64,000 nt of DNA, taken from positions 3,799,501 through 3,863,500 of the forward strand of contig NZ_CP048000.1 of NCBI RefSeq assembly GCF_009931695.1, written 5' to 3'. The stretch comes from Anaerocolumna sedimenticola (GTDB lineage Bacteria > Bacillota > Clostridia > Lachnospirales > Lachnospiraceae). A program made the position numbers and the translations under genes. Positions 9,402-19,832 of the stretch are shown here, piece by piece; position 1 is the first letter of the stretch, and every line of letters begins with the position of its first letter. The notes under the pieces were generated by a model. That model was not told where the DNA came from. It saw only the letters and a program-made list of their open reading frames with translations, and did no database searches.

Positions 9402-9767
9402 ATGAATGAAATACGTCTACACGAGGGGGAATTAAATATTATGGAGTTATTATGGTCAAATAAAGTTTTGGCTGCTAAGGATATCTCCAAAATAATAAAA
9501 GAATATATTGGGTGGGAAAAAAATACAACATATACGGTTATAAAACGATTAATTGATAAAGGGGCTATTAAACGGGAAGATCCCGGATTCTTATGCAGGG
9601 CACTGATTTCAAAGAGAACCGTACAGAATATTGAAACCAAAGCATTACTAAATAAATTTTATAACGGCTCTCTGAATACGTTTTTTTCAGAGTATTTAAA
9701 ATATCAAAAGTTGTCTCCTGGAGAACTGCTTGAATTAGAAAGAATTATAAGTGAGCAAAAACTATAA
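9402..9767 (+). CDS. BlaI/MecI/CopY family repressor
   Basis: A 121-residue winged-helix repressor of the BlaI/MecI family. The N-terminal domain shows LHEGELNIMELLWSNKVLAA, KDISKIIKEYIGWEKNTTYT and VIKRLIDKGAIKRED, the usual DNA-binding layout, followed by a dimerising helical tail. ATG 9402 is preferred over the upstream TTG because AGGAG is at 9392-9396. No BlaR1/MecR1 M56 sensor protease or beta-lactamase lies nearby, so it is an orphan. A fragment of a close paralogue of its C-terminal half lies at 42495-42599. Confidence 0.85.
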   Translation: MNEIRLHEGELNIMELLWSNKVLAAKDISKIIKEYIGWEKNTTYTVIKRLIDKGAIKREDPGFLCRALISKRTVQNIETKALLNKFYNGSLNTFFSEYLKYQKLSPGELLELERIISEQKL

Positions 9768-9865
9768 AGTAACAAAATTATAAGGGGTATATACTATAAG
9801 GGAATAAATAATCAAATATTGAATAATTCAGAAAATCCAATTTATTACACCAGGAGAGGATGAAC

Positions 9866-10534
9866 TTGCATAATAAGGTTTTGAATAAGAAAATTTGCTT
9901 ATTAGCTGAAGAATATATGCGGAATCATATGAAGCTGGATTCTTCGCATGATATAAATCATGTTTATCGGGTTTTGTTTATGGCTATGGATATCGTTCAA
10001 TCTGAAGTCGCAGATGCTGAGATAGTTTACTTGGCAGCTGTTTTACATGATGTTGGTAGAAGATATGAATCTGAGCAAAACAGATCCCATGCGGCTATTG
10101 GTGCAGATATGGCATATGAGTTCCTAATTAATAGTAAGTATGACAGGAGAAGAGCTTTGTGGATTTCTGAATGTATTCGTTCCCACAGACAGAGCGATAA
10201 TGTTGAACCGACTACGATTGAAGGTAAGATTCTGTTCGATGCTGATAAACTGGATTTTACAGGAACAATGGGGATTTCACGGGCATTGATGTCAATTGGT
10301 AAGATGAACATGCCGCTATACTGCATTATGGATAAGTCTACTTGTGCGGGTGGACATTTCTTAGAATATTATGATTCTGTGTTAAGCAGGGTTAGTGAAA
10401 AAATGTACACTGATAGAGCAAAAGAAATTGCACATATGAGAAAAGAAATTGCAGATGTTTTTGTTTGTGAATTGAAAAATGAAATAAATCAGTGTTATAA
10501 GGTGGAACAGACTATTGAACGATTGTTTATATAA
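9866..10534 (+). CDS. HD-domain phosphohydrolase
   Basis: A protein of about 222 residues with an HD metal-dependent hydrolase domain. Metal ligands are visible in HDINHVYRV (near residue 30), AAVLHDVGRRYE (HD pair) and the late FDADKLDFTG aspartate. This pattern matches the YedJ/YpgQ-like HD family acting on nucleotides or similar phosphate esters; the substrate cannot be assigned. GGAG at 9854-9857 fits TTG 9866 better (8-base gap) than ATG 9860 (2 bases). It is followed by a strong terminator. Confidence 0.85.
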   Translation: MHNKVLNKKICLLAEEYMRNHMKLDSSHDINHVYRVLFMAMDIVQSEVADAEIVYLAAVLHDVGRRYESEQNRSHAAIGADMAYEFLINSKYDRRRALWISECIRSHRQSDNVEPTTIEGKILFDADKLDFTGTMGISRALMSIGKMNMPLYCIMDKSTCAGGHFLEYYDSVLSRVSEKMYTDRAKEIAHMRKEIADVFVCELKNEINQCYKVEQTIERLFI

Positions 10535-10617
10535 TTATACATGAATCAATTAGATTAACTAATACTATGAGATAAGATAGTTTTCGACTATAGTTTAAGT
10601 TTTTATAATATTTGCAT

Positions 10618-10676
10618 AATAAAAATAGAGTGGATTGTAAGTGACTAAATCACATACAATCCATTCTATTTTTATT
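10618..10676. terminator. Strong bidirectional terminator
   Basis: A very long stem pairs AATAAAAATAGAGTGGATTG with CAATCCATTCTATTTTTATT around a short loop with TGA/TCA. Terminal A and T runs on both sides allow use on either strand. It closes the HD gene. Confidence 0.93.
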
Positions 10677-10981
10677 AAGATAACCATAACAGCAAAGAAA
10701 CGATATTTAATTAAGTTGCTGTGAAATCACAGAAATAAAAAGTACAAATTAATTTACCAGTATATAAAGTTATTTCGCTTTATATTTATTTCATCTTATA
10801 TATTTATTTCACCATATAAATTAATCATATTAATTTATTGCACTGCCCAATATTATATTTTATATTAGAAGCCAAATTACTTATAAATTTGTTATTATTC
10901 TGAATACTATTCATAGCAAATATATTACTTCATATATAATAGTAATGGCTATATATATTGCATAAGGAAAGGAGACACAAA
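10677..10981. other. Upstream region of gapN
   Basis: About 300 AT-rich bases without a gene. TATAAT-like hexamers occur, for example near 10935, but no clear -35 partner or operator stands out. AAAGGAG just before 10982 is the gapN ribosome site. Confidence 0.4.
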
Positions 10982-12418
10982 ATGAGCAATAATAGTTATA
11001 ATTTTAATGACTTAATGGATAAAAATGAGAATCGCCAATATATACAGATTACATCCCCACTAGATAATTCGGTAATAGGAAAAGTGCCGGCGTTGAATCA
11101 AGAGGAGGTCGATCGGGCAATTCAGTCGGCAAAAGCAGCTTTCCCCTCCTGGAGAAATGTACCTCTGAATGAACGGGCAGAAATTTTATACAAAGCTGCC
11201 AATATCCTGTTGGAACATATAGACAGGCTTACGGAATTATTAGTGAGAGAAGTAGGTAAAGATAGAAAAAGCGCAGGTTCTGAAATAACAAGAACTGCAG
11301 ATTTTATCCGTTTTACTGCAGATACAGCTAAAAGTATACATGGTGAAAGTATTCAGGGAGATACTTTTTCCGGATTTAATAAAGAAAAATTTGCTGTGGT
11401 TACCAGAGAACCAGTGGGAGTTGTTCTTGCCATATCACCTTTTAATTATCCCATCAATCTTGCAACCTCAAAGATTGCTCCGGCACTTATAGCAGGTAAT
11501 ACGGTTATTTTTAAACCGGCTACTACCGGAAGTTTATGTGGAATTGAATTGGTTAACATATTTAAAGCAGCTGGGCTGCCGGAGGGAGTTTTAAACATTA
11601 TTACAGGCAACGGAAGTGAAATCGGAGATTATGTGGTAACTCATCCTGACATAAATTTTATTAATTTTACCGGAAGTACGGAAGTTGGTATAGGTATTTC
11701 TGAAAAAGCCCACATGGTTCCTTTACTTATGGAATTAGGCGGTAAAGATGCTGCAATTGTTCTAAAAGATGCCGATTTGGCTTTTGCCGCAAAAAATATA
11801 ATCGCCGGAGCCTTTTCTTATTCCGGGCAGCGTTGTACCGCTGTAAAGCGGATTCTGGTTGTAAATGAAGTTGCTGATTTATTAATTTCCCATTTAAAAG
11901 AAGAAATTCAAAAATTACAAGTCGGTAACCCTTTAGAAAAACAGGTAGATATCGTTCCCTTAATTAATACTAAAGCTGCAGATTATGTTTGGGATTTAAT
12001 TGAAGACGCAAAAGCAAAAGGTGCCCAATTAATATACGGCGGAGAAAGAGAAGGTAACCTCATTTACCCAACCTTATTTGATTATGTAACCACTGATATG
12101 AGAGTTGCCTGGGAAGAACCTTTTGGACCGGTTTTACCAATTCTTCGTGTTAATAGTATAGATGAAGCCGTGGATTTGGCAAATCAATCCGAATATGGAC
12201 TACAGAGTTCCGTATTTACGGAGAATTTGCATGATGCATTTCATGTAGCCAGCAGACTGGAAGTAGGTACAGTTCAGGTAAATAATAAAACAGAGCGTGG
12301 ACCGGATCATTTCCCGTTTTTAGGAGTTAAAAAATCAGGGATCGGAACACAGGGTATCCGTTATTCCATCGAAGCAATGACAAGAGTAAAAGCAACCGTA
12401 ATAAATTTAAGTCATTAA
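10982..12418 (+). CDS. gapN: NADP-dependent glyceraldehyde-3-phosphate dehydrogenase
   Basis: A 478-residue aldehyde dehydrogenase. The catalytic glutamate is in MELGGKDAAIVL and the catalytic cysteine in GAFSYSGQRCTAVKR. The C-terminal NNKTERGPDHFPFLGVKKSG and GIRYSIEAMTRVK motifs are characteristic of non-phosphorylating GapN, which oxidises glyceraldehyde 3-phosphate directly to 3-phosphoglycerate and makes NADPH. ATG 10982 follows AAAGGAG, so the frame's earlier ATG is not used. It is monocistronic, flanked by terminator-like structures. Confidence 0.92.
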   Translation: MSNNSYNFNDLMDKNENRQYIQITSPLDNSVIGKVPALNQEEVDRAIQSAKAAFPSWRNVPLNERAEILYKAANILLEHIDRLTELLVREVGKDRKSAGSEITRTADFIRFTADTAKSIHGESIQGDTFSGFNKEKFAVVTREPVGVVLAISPFNYPINLATSKIAPALIAGNTVIFKPATTGSLCGIELVNIFKAAGLPEGVLNIITGNGSEIGDYVVTHPDINFINFTGSTEVGIGISEKAHMVPLLMELGGKDAAIVLKDADLAFAAKNIIAGAFSYSGQRCTAVKRILVVNEVADLLISHLKEEIQKLQVGNPLEKQVDIVPLINTKAADYVWDLIEDAKAKGAQLIYGGEREGNLIYPTLFDYVTTDMRVAWEEPFGPVLPILRVNSIDEAVDLANQSEYGLQSSVFTENLHDAFHVASRLEVGTVQVNNKTERGPDHFPFLGVKKSGIGTQGIRYSIEAMTRVKATVINLSH

Positions 12419-12437
12419 AATAATAATTTCTTAATAG

Positions 12438-12515
12438 GCTGTAACTAATAGGAACTATACTTGTTATTAAGGATTTTTGACAGGTATAGAAAGCTATTAT
12501 GTTACAGCTTATTTT
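12438..12515 (+). terminator. Possible terminator after gapN
   Basis: GCTGTAAC (12438-12445) pairs with GTTACAGC (12501-12508), and an inner CTATAC/GTATAG pair shortens the loop. TTATTTTTAT follows. The long loop makes it a weaker candidate than other terminators here. Confidence 0.5.
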
Positions 12516-12520
12516 TATAC

Positions 12521-12574
12521 TTGACATTTTTGGTAGAAATCTTTATACTAAGTGTACTAATAAGAATAGTACGC
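12521..12574 (+). promoter_or_regulatory. Sigma-A promoter and GntR (YtrA-type) operator
   Basis: TTGACA at 12521-12526 and TATACT at 12544-12549 are separated by exactly 17 bases. An inverted repeat GTGTACTA / TAGTACGCAC (12552-12576) sits over the expected start point. YtrA-family regulators bind such repeats in front of their own ABC operons, so this is most likely an autoregulatory operator for the gene at 12722. Confidence 0.8.
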
Positions 12575-12721
12575 ACGACATAGTATATATAATAAATAAA
12601 ATATATTTAAATAAACAGTATAAAAGAGAATAAGAGGTTATGTGAAGTTTATAGAAAGCTATTTGTACCCGTTCGTTTTTCATTGTGGTAATTTTAAATA
12701 TAAAAAAAGAAAGGAGCCTTT

Positions 12722-13099
12722 ATGATCATTATTGACTACAAAGACCGCAGACCTATATATGAACAGATAGTGGAACGATTTCAGGATTTAATATTAAGAG
12801 GAGTCTTGGAACCTGATTCTCAGCTGCCCTCCGTAAGGAATCTGTCCATGGATTTATCCATTAATCCGAATACCATCCAGAAAGCATATACAGAATTAGA
12901 GAGAAGAGGTTTTACCTATTCCGTGAAAGGCAGAGGTAGTTTTATAGCAGCCAACGGTAATCTGATAGAACGTAAAAAAGAAGAACTTTTAGAGGAGTTG
13001 TTATTGTTAGTTAAAAAAGGAAAAGAGTTAGGCATAAAGAGGGAACAATTTATGAATAAATTAGATGAGGGCTTTGAGGAGGTAATTAAACATGATTGA
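12722..13099 (+). CDS. GntR family regulator, YtrA subfamily
   Basis: A short 125-residue GntR protein. The winged helix is at about residues 10-75 (RRPIYEQIVERFQDLILRGV, LPSVRNLSMDLSINPNTIQK, AYTELERRGFTYSVKGRGSF). A short C-terminal helical tail, not a large ligand domain, marks the YtrA subfamily, which usually controls a linked ABC transporter. AAAGGAG precedes the ATG. It overlaps the ATPase gene by 8 bases and is driven by the promoter at 12521. Confidence 0.92.
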   Translation: MIIIDYKDRRPIYEQIVERFQDLILRGVLEPDSQLPSVRNLSMDLSINPNTIQKAYTELERRGFTYSVKGRGSFIAANGNLIERKKEELLEELLLLVKKGKELGIKREQFMNKLDEGFEEVIKHD

Positions 13100-13993
13100 A
13101 GCGTTAAATGTAACAAAACGATTTGATAAGATTATTGCTGTAGATCAAATTACTGCTTCCATAAGAGAAGGTAATGTATTTGGTCTAATCGGAACCAACG
13201 GAGCAGGAAAAAGTACTTTCTTACGAATATTATGCGGTATTTTAAAACCGGATACCGGTTCTGTTAAAGTGGATGGTTTTGAAGTATATGAAAATACCCA
13301 GGCAAAGGAATTATTTTTCTACATATCGGATGACCAGTACTTTTTTAGCAACGCCACACCGGATGATATGAAAAAGTTTTATAGGATTTGTTATAGAAAC
13401 TTTGATGAGAAACGGTTTGACACTATGATGAAACAATTTGATCTAGATCCCAAGCGAAAAATAAATACCTTTTCTAAAGGTATGAAAAAACAAGTATCCG
13501 TTATCTGCGGGGTATGTGCAAATACAAAGTATATCTTTTGTGACGAAACCTTTGACGGTTTAGATCCCGTTATGCGGCAGGCTGTTAAAAGTATATTTGC
13601 GAAAGAAATGTCAGACCGGAATATGACACCGGTAATTGCTTCCCATAATTTACGTGAGCTGGAGGATATCTGTGATCATGTAGGGCTGCTTCATAAAGGC
13701 GGAATTTTATTTTCAAAGGATTTATTTGATATGAAATTAAGTATCCACAAGATACAATGTGTATTTCAAAAAGAAGAGAATGTTAATGATGTTTTTGAGG
13801 GTGTGGAAGTTTTAAAGGTTGATAAAAGGGTTCCCTTTATACCATAACGGTTAGGGGAGCCGGTGAAGAAATTACAAAAAGGATTGAAAGTGTTAACCCG
13901 ATATTTGCAGAGGTTCTTCCATTAACTCTGGAAGAAATATTTATCAGTGAAACGGAGGTAGTCGGTTATGATATCAAGAAACTTATTTTCTAA
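13092..13993 (+). CDS. ABC transporter ATP-binding protein (apparent frameshift)
   Basis: The ATPase of a YtrB-like ABC system. Walker A is GTNGAGKST, the signature is the divergent FSKGMKKQ typical of this subfamily, and Walker B is YIFCDETFDGLD. The frame stops at 13845, but the normal C-terminus continues in another frame (ITVRGAGEEITKRIESV, then PLTLEEIFISETEVVGYDIK) to a stop at 13991-13993. Adding one A to the A-run at 13824-13827 restores it. The restored gene overlaps the permease start by 26 bases, as is usual for such operons. Substrate is unknown. Confidence 0.85.
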
Positions 13994-16018
13994 GCTTTTA
14001 AAAGAAGATTTAAAAAGGAGAATATGGACCATAGCTCTGGCTTCCCTGGTTCTTTTCCTCTTTCTTCCTGTTGCCTGTGCTATTATAGTGGGAAATTACA
14101 GAGATGTTATATCCCGCACATATATTATTAATTCCTTAACAAACTTACTGGAATCCCAGTCAGTATTGCTTATAATGATTACAATTGCCGGAGCCGTAAT
14201 CTGCGGTTTAAGCAGTTTTTTCTATCTGCATTCAAAAAAGAAAGTAGATTTATTTCATAGTATTCCAATAAGGCGGGAAACTATGTTTGCTGCGTGTTAT
14301 TTGAACGGAATATTGATCTATATTGTACCTTATATCTTTAATCTTTTATTGTGTTTTATCGTATTACAGATAAACGGATTTATGAGCAGTTCCATTTTTG
14401 CTATTGCTTTATCAGCACTGGTTGTGAATTTTCTATATTACTGTTTGATTTATACGCTTTTAGTAATTGCGGCTATGTTAACGGGTAATTTTATTATCAA
14501 CTGTATTGGAGCTGCTGTATTTATATTGTATGGTCCAATGGTTAAACTGATTAAGGAAATATATTTTAGTGATTTTTTTAAAACATATTACTCAAGGAAT
14601 TTTGAATCGGAATTTTTATTCTTATCCCCTCTCGGAAGTTATGTTGAGGCCGTACAAAAAATAAACAAGGTACTAAATAAAGATGTATTTTTTAATATAA
14701 CCAGTGCTGTTGTAGTTACGGTTCTAATGATAGGCTTTGCTTTATTTCTATATCAAAAACGTCCGTCGGAAGCTGCGGGAAAAGCAATGGCCTTTTCCAT
14801 ATCCAAACCAATCATCAAATTTTTACTTGTCATCCCTGTAACATTAGGAGGAGGTATTATTTTCAGGGAAATCTCCTATAAAGGTGGGATGGCTGGTGGT
14901 TATTTGGCCTGGTATTTTCTTTCCTGCTATCCTACGCAATTATAGAGATTATTTATAATTTTGATATCCGCTGTGCATTTCATAATAAAAACCATATGAT
15001 AATTTGTGCGGTCACTGTTTTATTTATCGCAGGAATTTTTAAATTTGATGTATTTAGATTTGATTCCTACATTCCGGATAAAGATAAAATAGAGAGCGTA
15101 AGTGCAGCCCTAACCGGTATGGATGATGATATAAATTATTACTTGGCTGATATAAGGAGAAGTGACAGTATCAGTTATCAATTAAAAAATATGAAATTAA
15201 CTGATATTACCGTTGCCTATCAATTGGCAGAACAAGGTATAAAAAATCCGTTAAAAGAAACGGACGGACAGCAGGGCTGCACTTATTATATCAAATATAA
15301 TTTAAAGAACGGAAGGAAAGTTTATAGAACCTATCAACTAAAGTCAAAGGACAATTATGACAGATTAAAAAATCTTTATGCAAGCAGAGATTTTAAGGAT
15401 GGACATTACCCAATAAATAAATGGAAACTCCAGGATATCTTGTCCATATCCTGCGATAATGAACTCGAGTATAAAAAATTCAGTTTAAGTAAGGAAGAAA
15501 AACAGCAATTACTTGATATTTTTAAAGAAGAACTTAATAATCTTACGTTAGATGAGATAAGAGATACGGTTCCTCTTGCGAGGATTATATTTGAATTTAA
15601 AGATGACAGGTCTGAATATAAGATATATCCATCCTGTGTTAAAACGATAGAGTTTTTAAAAAATCATGGATTTAAAGCAGAGGATGTTCTGGATGAAAAT
15701 AATATTGATGAAATAGTAATAACAAATAATGGGCTAGCGGATGAAAATCGAATGGATCTGAAAAGCAGTTCAAAAACATCTACCGGTGTTACCGCATCAT
15801 ATACAGATAAAACACAGATAAAAGAGATATTTGCCGCTTTGGTACCAAATAATTACTATTGGAATAATGTTGCCTTTATTGAGGCAAATCAATATATTGA
15901 TGTTACAGTTACATTTATTCAAGATGAGTATGGAAATAAAGCTCAGGATTCATATTTATTTAAAAAAGATCGGATACCGGACTTTGTTAAAACGGCATTA
16001 TCAATAACGGAAGAATAA
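13968..16018 (+). CDS. ABC transporter permease (apparent frameshift)
   Basis: A large permease of about 680 residues. The N-terminal part has six or so hydrophobic segments and KKVDLFHSIPIRRETMF, the coupling motif found in YtrC-like permeases. A stop appears at 14943, while the frame from about 14907 onward continues with SYAIIEIIYNFDIRCAFHN, one more helix and a long extracytoplasmic region to 16018. Adding one T to the run at 14904-14906 joins both halves as GYFGLVFSFLLSYA. It is the last gene of the GntR operon and is followed by a terminator. Confidence 0.82.
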
Positions 16019-16033
16019 TATCATACCGGATTT

Positions 16034-16083
16034 AAAAAGCTTCTTACCTGTCTTTCGCGGCAGAAGAAGCTTTTTATGTTTTT
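16034..16083 (+). terminator. Terminator of the GntR-ABC operon
   Basis: AAAAAGCTTCTT pairs with AAGAAGCTTTTT around an 18-nt loop, followed by a T-rich tail. Confidence 0.88.
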
Positions 16084-16175
16084 TATTTTAACACAGTTAA
16101 TAAAGTTATTAAAATTCCTTCAGATTTATGTTATAATTAATTGGATTTAAAATTGACCGGAAGGGGAATGCTAGT

Positions 16176-16742
16176 ATGAACAAGAGTTTTATGGATATGA
16201 TGGATGAATGTCCGATTATTGCAGCCATCAAAGATTATGACGGATTAAAAAGATGTCTGGAATCCGAAAGTAAAATCATATTTGTTTTATTCGGAGATAT
16301 CCTGACGATAACGGATATTATAAGAACAATTAAAGAAAGCGGACGTATTGCAATTATTCATATTGATTTAATAGGAGGCCTTAGTTCGAAAGAAATTGCA
16401 ATAGATTTTATAAAAAATAATACCAAAGCAGACGGAATTATCTCAACCAGGCAGGCTTTGATAAAACACGCCAAAGAACTGGGTCTGTTTACCGTGTTTC
16501 GGTTCTTTGTAATCGATTCCATGGCTTTTGAACATATAAAAAAGCAAAGTGAGACGGTAAAACCGGATTTCATAGAAATATTGCCTGGCGTAATGCCCAA
16601 GGTGATTAAGCGTATCAGCAGTATGGCCAATGTACCGGTAATTGCCGGAGGTTTAATATCGGATAAAGAAGATGTAATTTCTGCCTTGTCTGCCGGAGCA
16701 GTCTCCATTTCCTCCACCAATCCGGAGGTCTGGTTTATGTAA
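16176..16742 (+). CDS. glpP: GlpP, glycerol-3-phosphate-responsive antiterminator
   Basis: A 188-residue GlpP-family RNA-binding antiterminator with a TIM-barrel-like fold. Family landmarks are CPIIAAIKD near the start, IIHIDLIGGLSS, ADGIISTR, FIEILPGVMPKVI and PVIAGGLISDKEDVISALSAG. In Bacillus, GlpP with glycerol 3-phosphate prevents termination in leaders of glp genes. GGAAGGGG precedes the ATG. A matching leader terminator lies just downstream at 16818-16864, before the flavoprotein gene at 16889, so the regulator and its RNA target are adjacent. Confidence 0.92.
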   Translation: MNKSFMDMMDECPIIAAIKDYDGLKRCLESESKIIFVLFGDILTITDIIRTIKESGRIAIIHIDLIGGLSSKEIAIDFIKNNTKADGIISTRQALIKHAKELGLFTVFRFFVIDSMAFEHIKKQSETVKPDFIEILPGVMPKVIKRISSMANVPVIAGGLISDKEDVISALSAGAVSISSTNPEVWFM

Positions 16743-16817
16743 AAAAAGCAGTTGAAATTTATCTGGAGATATGTTATAACTAAACTAAGTAAATAATTAT
16801 TGCATGAGAATTGGAGT

Positions 16818-16864
16818 CAAGCAAATACAATATCTTTTAAGGTGTTGTTTGCTTGCTTTTTTTT
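16818..16864 (+). promoter_or_regulatory. GlpP-type leader terminator
   Basis: CAAGCAAATACAA (16818-16830) can pair with TTGTTTGCTTG (16845-16855), followed by eight or more T. The structure lies between glpP and the GlpA-like gene. It is the expected site where GlpP would act by antitermination; this role is inference from position. Confidence 0.75.
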
Positions 16865-16888
16865 ATGCCTTTTTAGGAGGAAAAACAT

Positions 16889-18343
16889 ATGCAGGATGTA
16901 ATTATCATAGGCGCAGGGGTAATCGGATGTGCAATAGCAAGAGAGTTATCCAGGTATCAGCTTAAAATTCTTGTATTAGAGAAAGAGAGTGATGTGTGCG
17001 AGGGTACATCAAAAGCCAACAGCGCAATCGTACATGCGGGATACGATGCTAAACCAGGCAGTTTGAAAGCAAAGCTTAATGTGGAAGGAAATAAGCTAAT
17101 GGAAGACTTATCACATGAGTTGGATTTTGCTTTCCGAAGAAATGGTTCTCTGGTTTTATGCTTTCACAAAGAGGAACGGGAACAGCTGGAAAAGCTGTTT
17201 AATAACGGTCTGAAAAATGGCGTAACCGGTCTTAAAATCCTTGAAAAAGAAGAAATTAAAAAGCTGGAACCAAATATCTCTGATGAGGTCTGTGCTGCAT
17301 TATATGCACCAACAGGAGGTATCGTCTGTCCATTTAATTTAACCATAGCACTTGCGGAAAATGCATATACCAATGGTACGGAATTTAAACTGAATACGGA
17401 AGTTATGGATATTATAAAAATTATGGAATCTACATATGAAAATTATTACAGATTAAAAACAAACCAAGGTGAGTTTACCACTAAAATTGTAATTAATGCT
17501 GCCGGAGTGTATGCGGATAAATTTCATAATATGGTCAGTGAGGATAAGATGCACATCACGGCAAGAAAAGGAGAATACTGTCTTATGGATAAAGCAGTTG
17601 GGGATTATGTAGATAAAACCATTTTTCAACTGCCGAATAAATTCGGGAAAGGAGTCTTAGTAACTCCAACCATTCATGGAAATCTTCTGATCGGACCAAC
17701 CGCTTTGGATATACAGGATAAGGAAATGATTAATACAACTGCGGATGCCCTGAATGAAGTGATAGAAAAAGCAAAGAAAAGCGTTAATCAGCTGCCGTTA
17801 AATAAAATTATAACGTCCTTTGCCGGACTTCGCGCCCATGCGGAACAGGACGACTTTATTATAGAAGAAGTGAAAGATGCTCCCGGATTTATTGATGTAG
17901 CGGGAATAGAATCACCAGGTTTGTCTTCGGCACCTGCAATAGGCAGATTTGTAGAAAAAATGGTGTTACAGATATTACCTGCCATGAAAAAGAATAATTT
18001 TATCGGTCATAGAAAAGGTGTAATTAATTTATCATCTTTAACTTATGGGGAGAGGAAAGAATTAATTAAAAAAAATCCGGCATATGCCAATGTGATATGC
18101 CGGTGTGAAACGGTAACAGAAGGAGAAATTATGGATGCCATAAATCGTCCTCTTGGTGCCGTAACCCTTGATGGCATTAAAAGAAGAACCAGAGCTGGAT
18201 CCGGAAGGTGTCAAGCCGGCTTCTGTCTACCAAAAACCATGTCAATTCTTGCGAGAGAACTTCATGTTGATAGTAAGGATATTACAAAATGCGGCGGTAA
18301 ATCTTACATTCTATTAAAAACTGATGAGGAGACGGAAAGGTAG
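16889..18343 (+). CDS. GlpA-like FAD glycerol-3-phosphate dehydrogenase
   Basis: A 484-residue FAD-dependent dehydrogenase. The N-terminal GAGVIGCAIARELS is a Rossmann FAD site; the DAO fold follows with SKANSAIVHAGYD. The C-terminus has a BFD-like [2Fe-2S] domain with cysteines in CRCETVTEGE and GRCQAGFC. Such proteins oxidise glycerol 3-phosphate to dihydroxyacetone phosphate together with a second flavoprotein and a DUF1667 protein, which follow here. TTAGGAGG precedes the ATG, and the GlpP-type leader is immediately upstream. Confidence 0.9.
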   Translation: MQDVIIIGAGVIGCAIARELSRYQLKILVLEKESDVCEGTSKANSAIVHAGYDAKPGSLKAKLNVEGNKLMEDLSHELDFAFRRNGSLVLCFHKEEREQLEKLFNNGLKNGVTGLKILEKEEIKKLEPNISDEVCAALYAPTGGIVCPFNLTIALAENAYTNGTEFKLNTEVMDIIKIMESTYENYYRLKTNQGEFTTKIVINAAGVYADKFHNMVSEDKMHITARKGEYCLMDKAVGDYVDKTIFQLPNKFGKGVLVTPTIHGNLLIGPTALDIQDKEMINTTADALNEVIEKAKKSVNQLPLNKIITSFAGLRAHAEQDDFIIEEVKDAPGFIDVAGIESPGLSSAPAIGRFVEKMVLQILPAMKKNNFIGHRKGVINLSSLTYGERKELIKKNPAYANVICRCETVTEGEIMDAINRPLGAVTLDGIKRRTRAGSGRCQAGFCLPKTMSILARELHVDSKDITKCGGKSYILLKTDEETER

Positions 18344-18376
18344 ACCGGGTAATCTGGCAGATGGAGGTTGGTTTGA

Positions 18377-19680
18377 ATGGAAAATATTGTGAAAGAGGAA
18401 ACAGCTTATATGAAAAATTATAATATTATCATTATTGGGGGCGGCCCTGCAGGTCTCGCGGCAGCCACTGCAGCTTCAAAAAGCGGCTGCAACAGCATAT
18501 TAATTCTGGAACGTGATAAAGAATTGGGGGGATATTAAATCAATGCATTCATAATGGTTTTGGCCTGCATACTTTTAAAGAAGAACTCACCGGACCGGAA
18601 TATGCGGACAGATTTATTACCATGGTTAAAGACTTAAATATCGAATTTAAGCTGAATACTATGGTTATTGATATAAATGAAGAGAAACAGATTACTGCAA
18701 TGAACAAAGAAGAGGGCTTATTCATCCTAAATGCAAAGGCTGTCATATTAGCTATGGGATGCCGTGAACGAGCAAGAGGAGCACTTAATATACCAGGATA
18801 CCGTCCGGCAGGTATTTTTTCTGCTGGTACGGCTCAACATTTACTGAATATCGAGGGACTTATGCCGGGAAAAGAAGTTGTCATTTTAGGTTCGGGAGAT
18901 ATTGGATTAATCATGGCCAGAAGAATGACGTTAGAGGGGGCAACCGTTAAGGTGGTGGCAGAATTAATGCCTTACTCCGGCGGCTTAAAGAGAAATATAG
19001 TCCAATGCCTGGATGACTATCATATACCACTTAAGTTAAATCATACGATTATAGATATTGATGGAAAAGAGCGTATTCAAGGTGTTACGTTAGCGAAAGT
19101 AGATGAAAACCGAAAGCCGATACCAGGTACGGAGGAGTATATTTCCTGTGATACCCTTTTATTATCGGTTGGATTAATACCGGAAAATGAACTTTCACAA
19201 AGTATGGGCATTAAACTTGACCCTGTTACCTCCGGGCCAATCGTAAATGAAAGACTGGAAACTAACAGAAAGGGAGTATTTGCCTGCGGTAATGTGTTAC
19301 ATGTACATGACCTGGTTGATTATGTTTCGGAAGAAGCAGGGATAGCAGGAAGAAATGCCGCAGAATTTGTGAAATATCTTAATTCGCAGCCTGATACCGT
19401 GAACGGAGAGATTATTACTCTTATTCCGGAAAGTGGAGTACGGTACACAGTACCCCAATATTTAAACCCTGAGAAAATGGAAGAAATCTTAACAGTTCGT
19501 TTTCGAGTGGACAATGTCTATCAAAATAAAAATGTAAGTGTTTATTATAATGACAAGCTTATTGTAAAAAGAAAAAAGAAAATTATGGCACCTGGTGAAA
19601 TGGAAGAAATCAAACTTAAAAAACAGGATTTATTTTCTTTTCCTTCCTTAAATAAAATATCTTTGAGAATTGAAGAATAA
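18377..19680 (+). CDS. NAD(P)/FAD-dependent oxidoreductase (apparent frameshift)
   Basis: The second flavoprotein of the glycerol-3-phosphate set. ATG 18377 follows GGAGG at 18363-18367. The FAD site is IIGGGPAGLAAAT and the NAD site VILGSGDIGLIMARRM. A stop at 18536 interrupts the frame just where the family has GGILNQCIHNGFG. Adding one G to the six-G run at 18526-18531 restores exactly that motif and the rest of the protein to 19680. The conserved cysteine in NQC and the late FACGNVLHVHDLVDYVSEEA are typical. It likely passes electrons from the GlpA-like subunit onward. Confidence 0.87.
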
Positions 19681-19832
19681 TGATTCTTGATTATTATGCA
19701 TCAGATTGACAAGAAGATGAAATAAAGATTAATGAGATACAATCAGAATTTAGAATTGAAAAATTCTCAATTACTAAAACACAGGTATAAAATAATTATA
19801 ACACAAGTATAAAACAAGATTGGAGTGGTATT

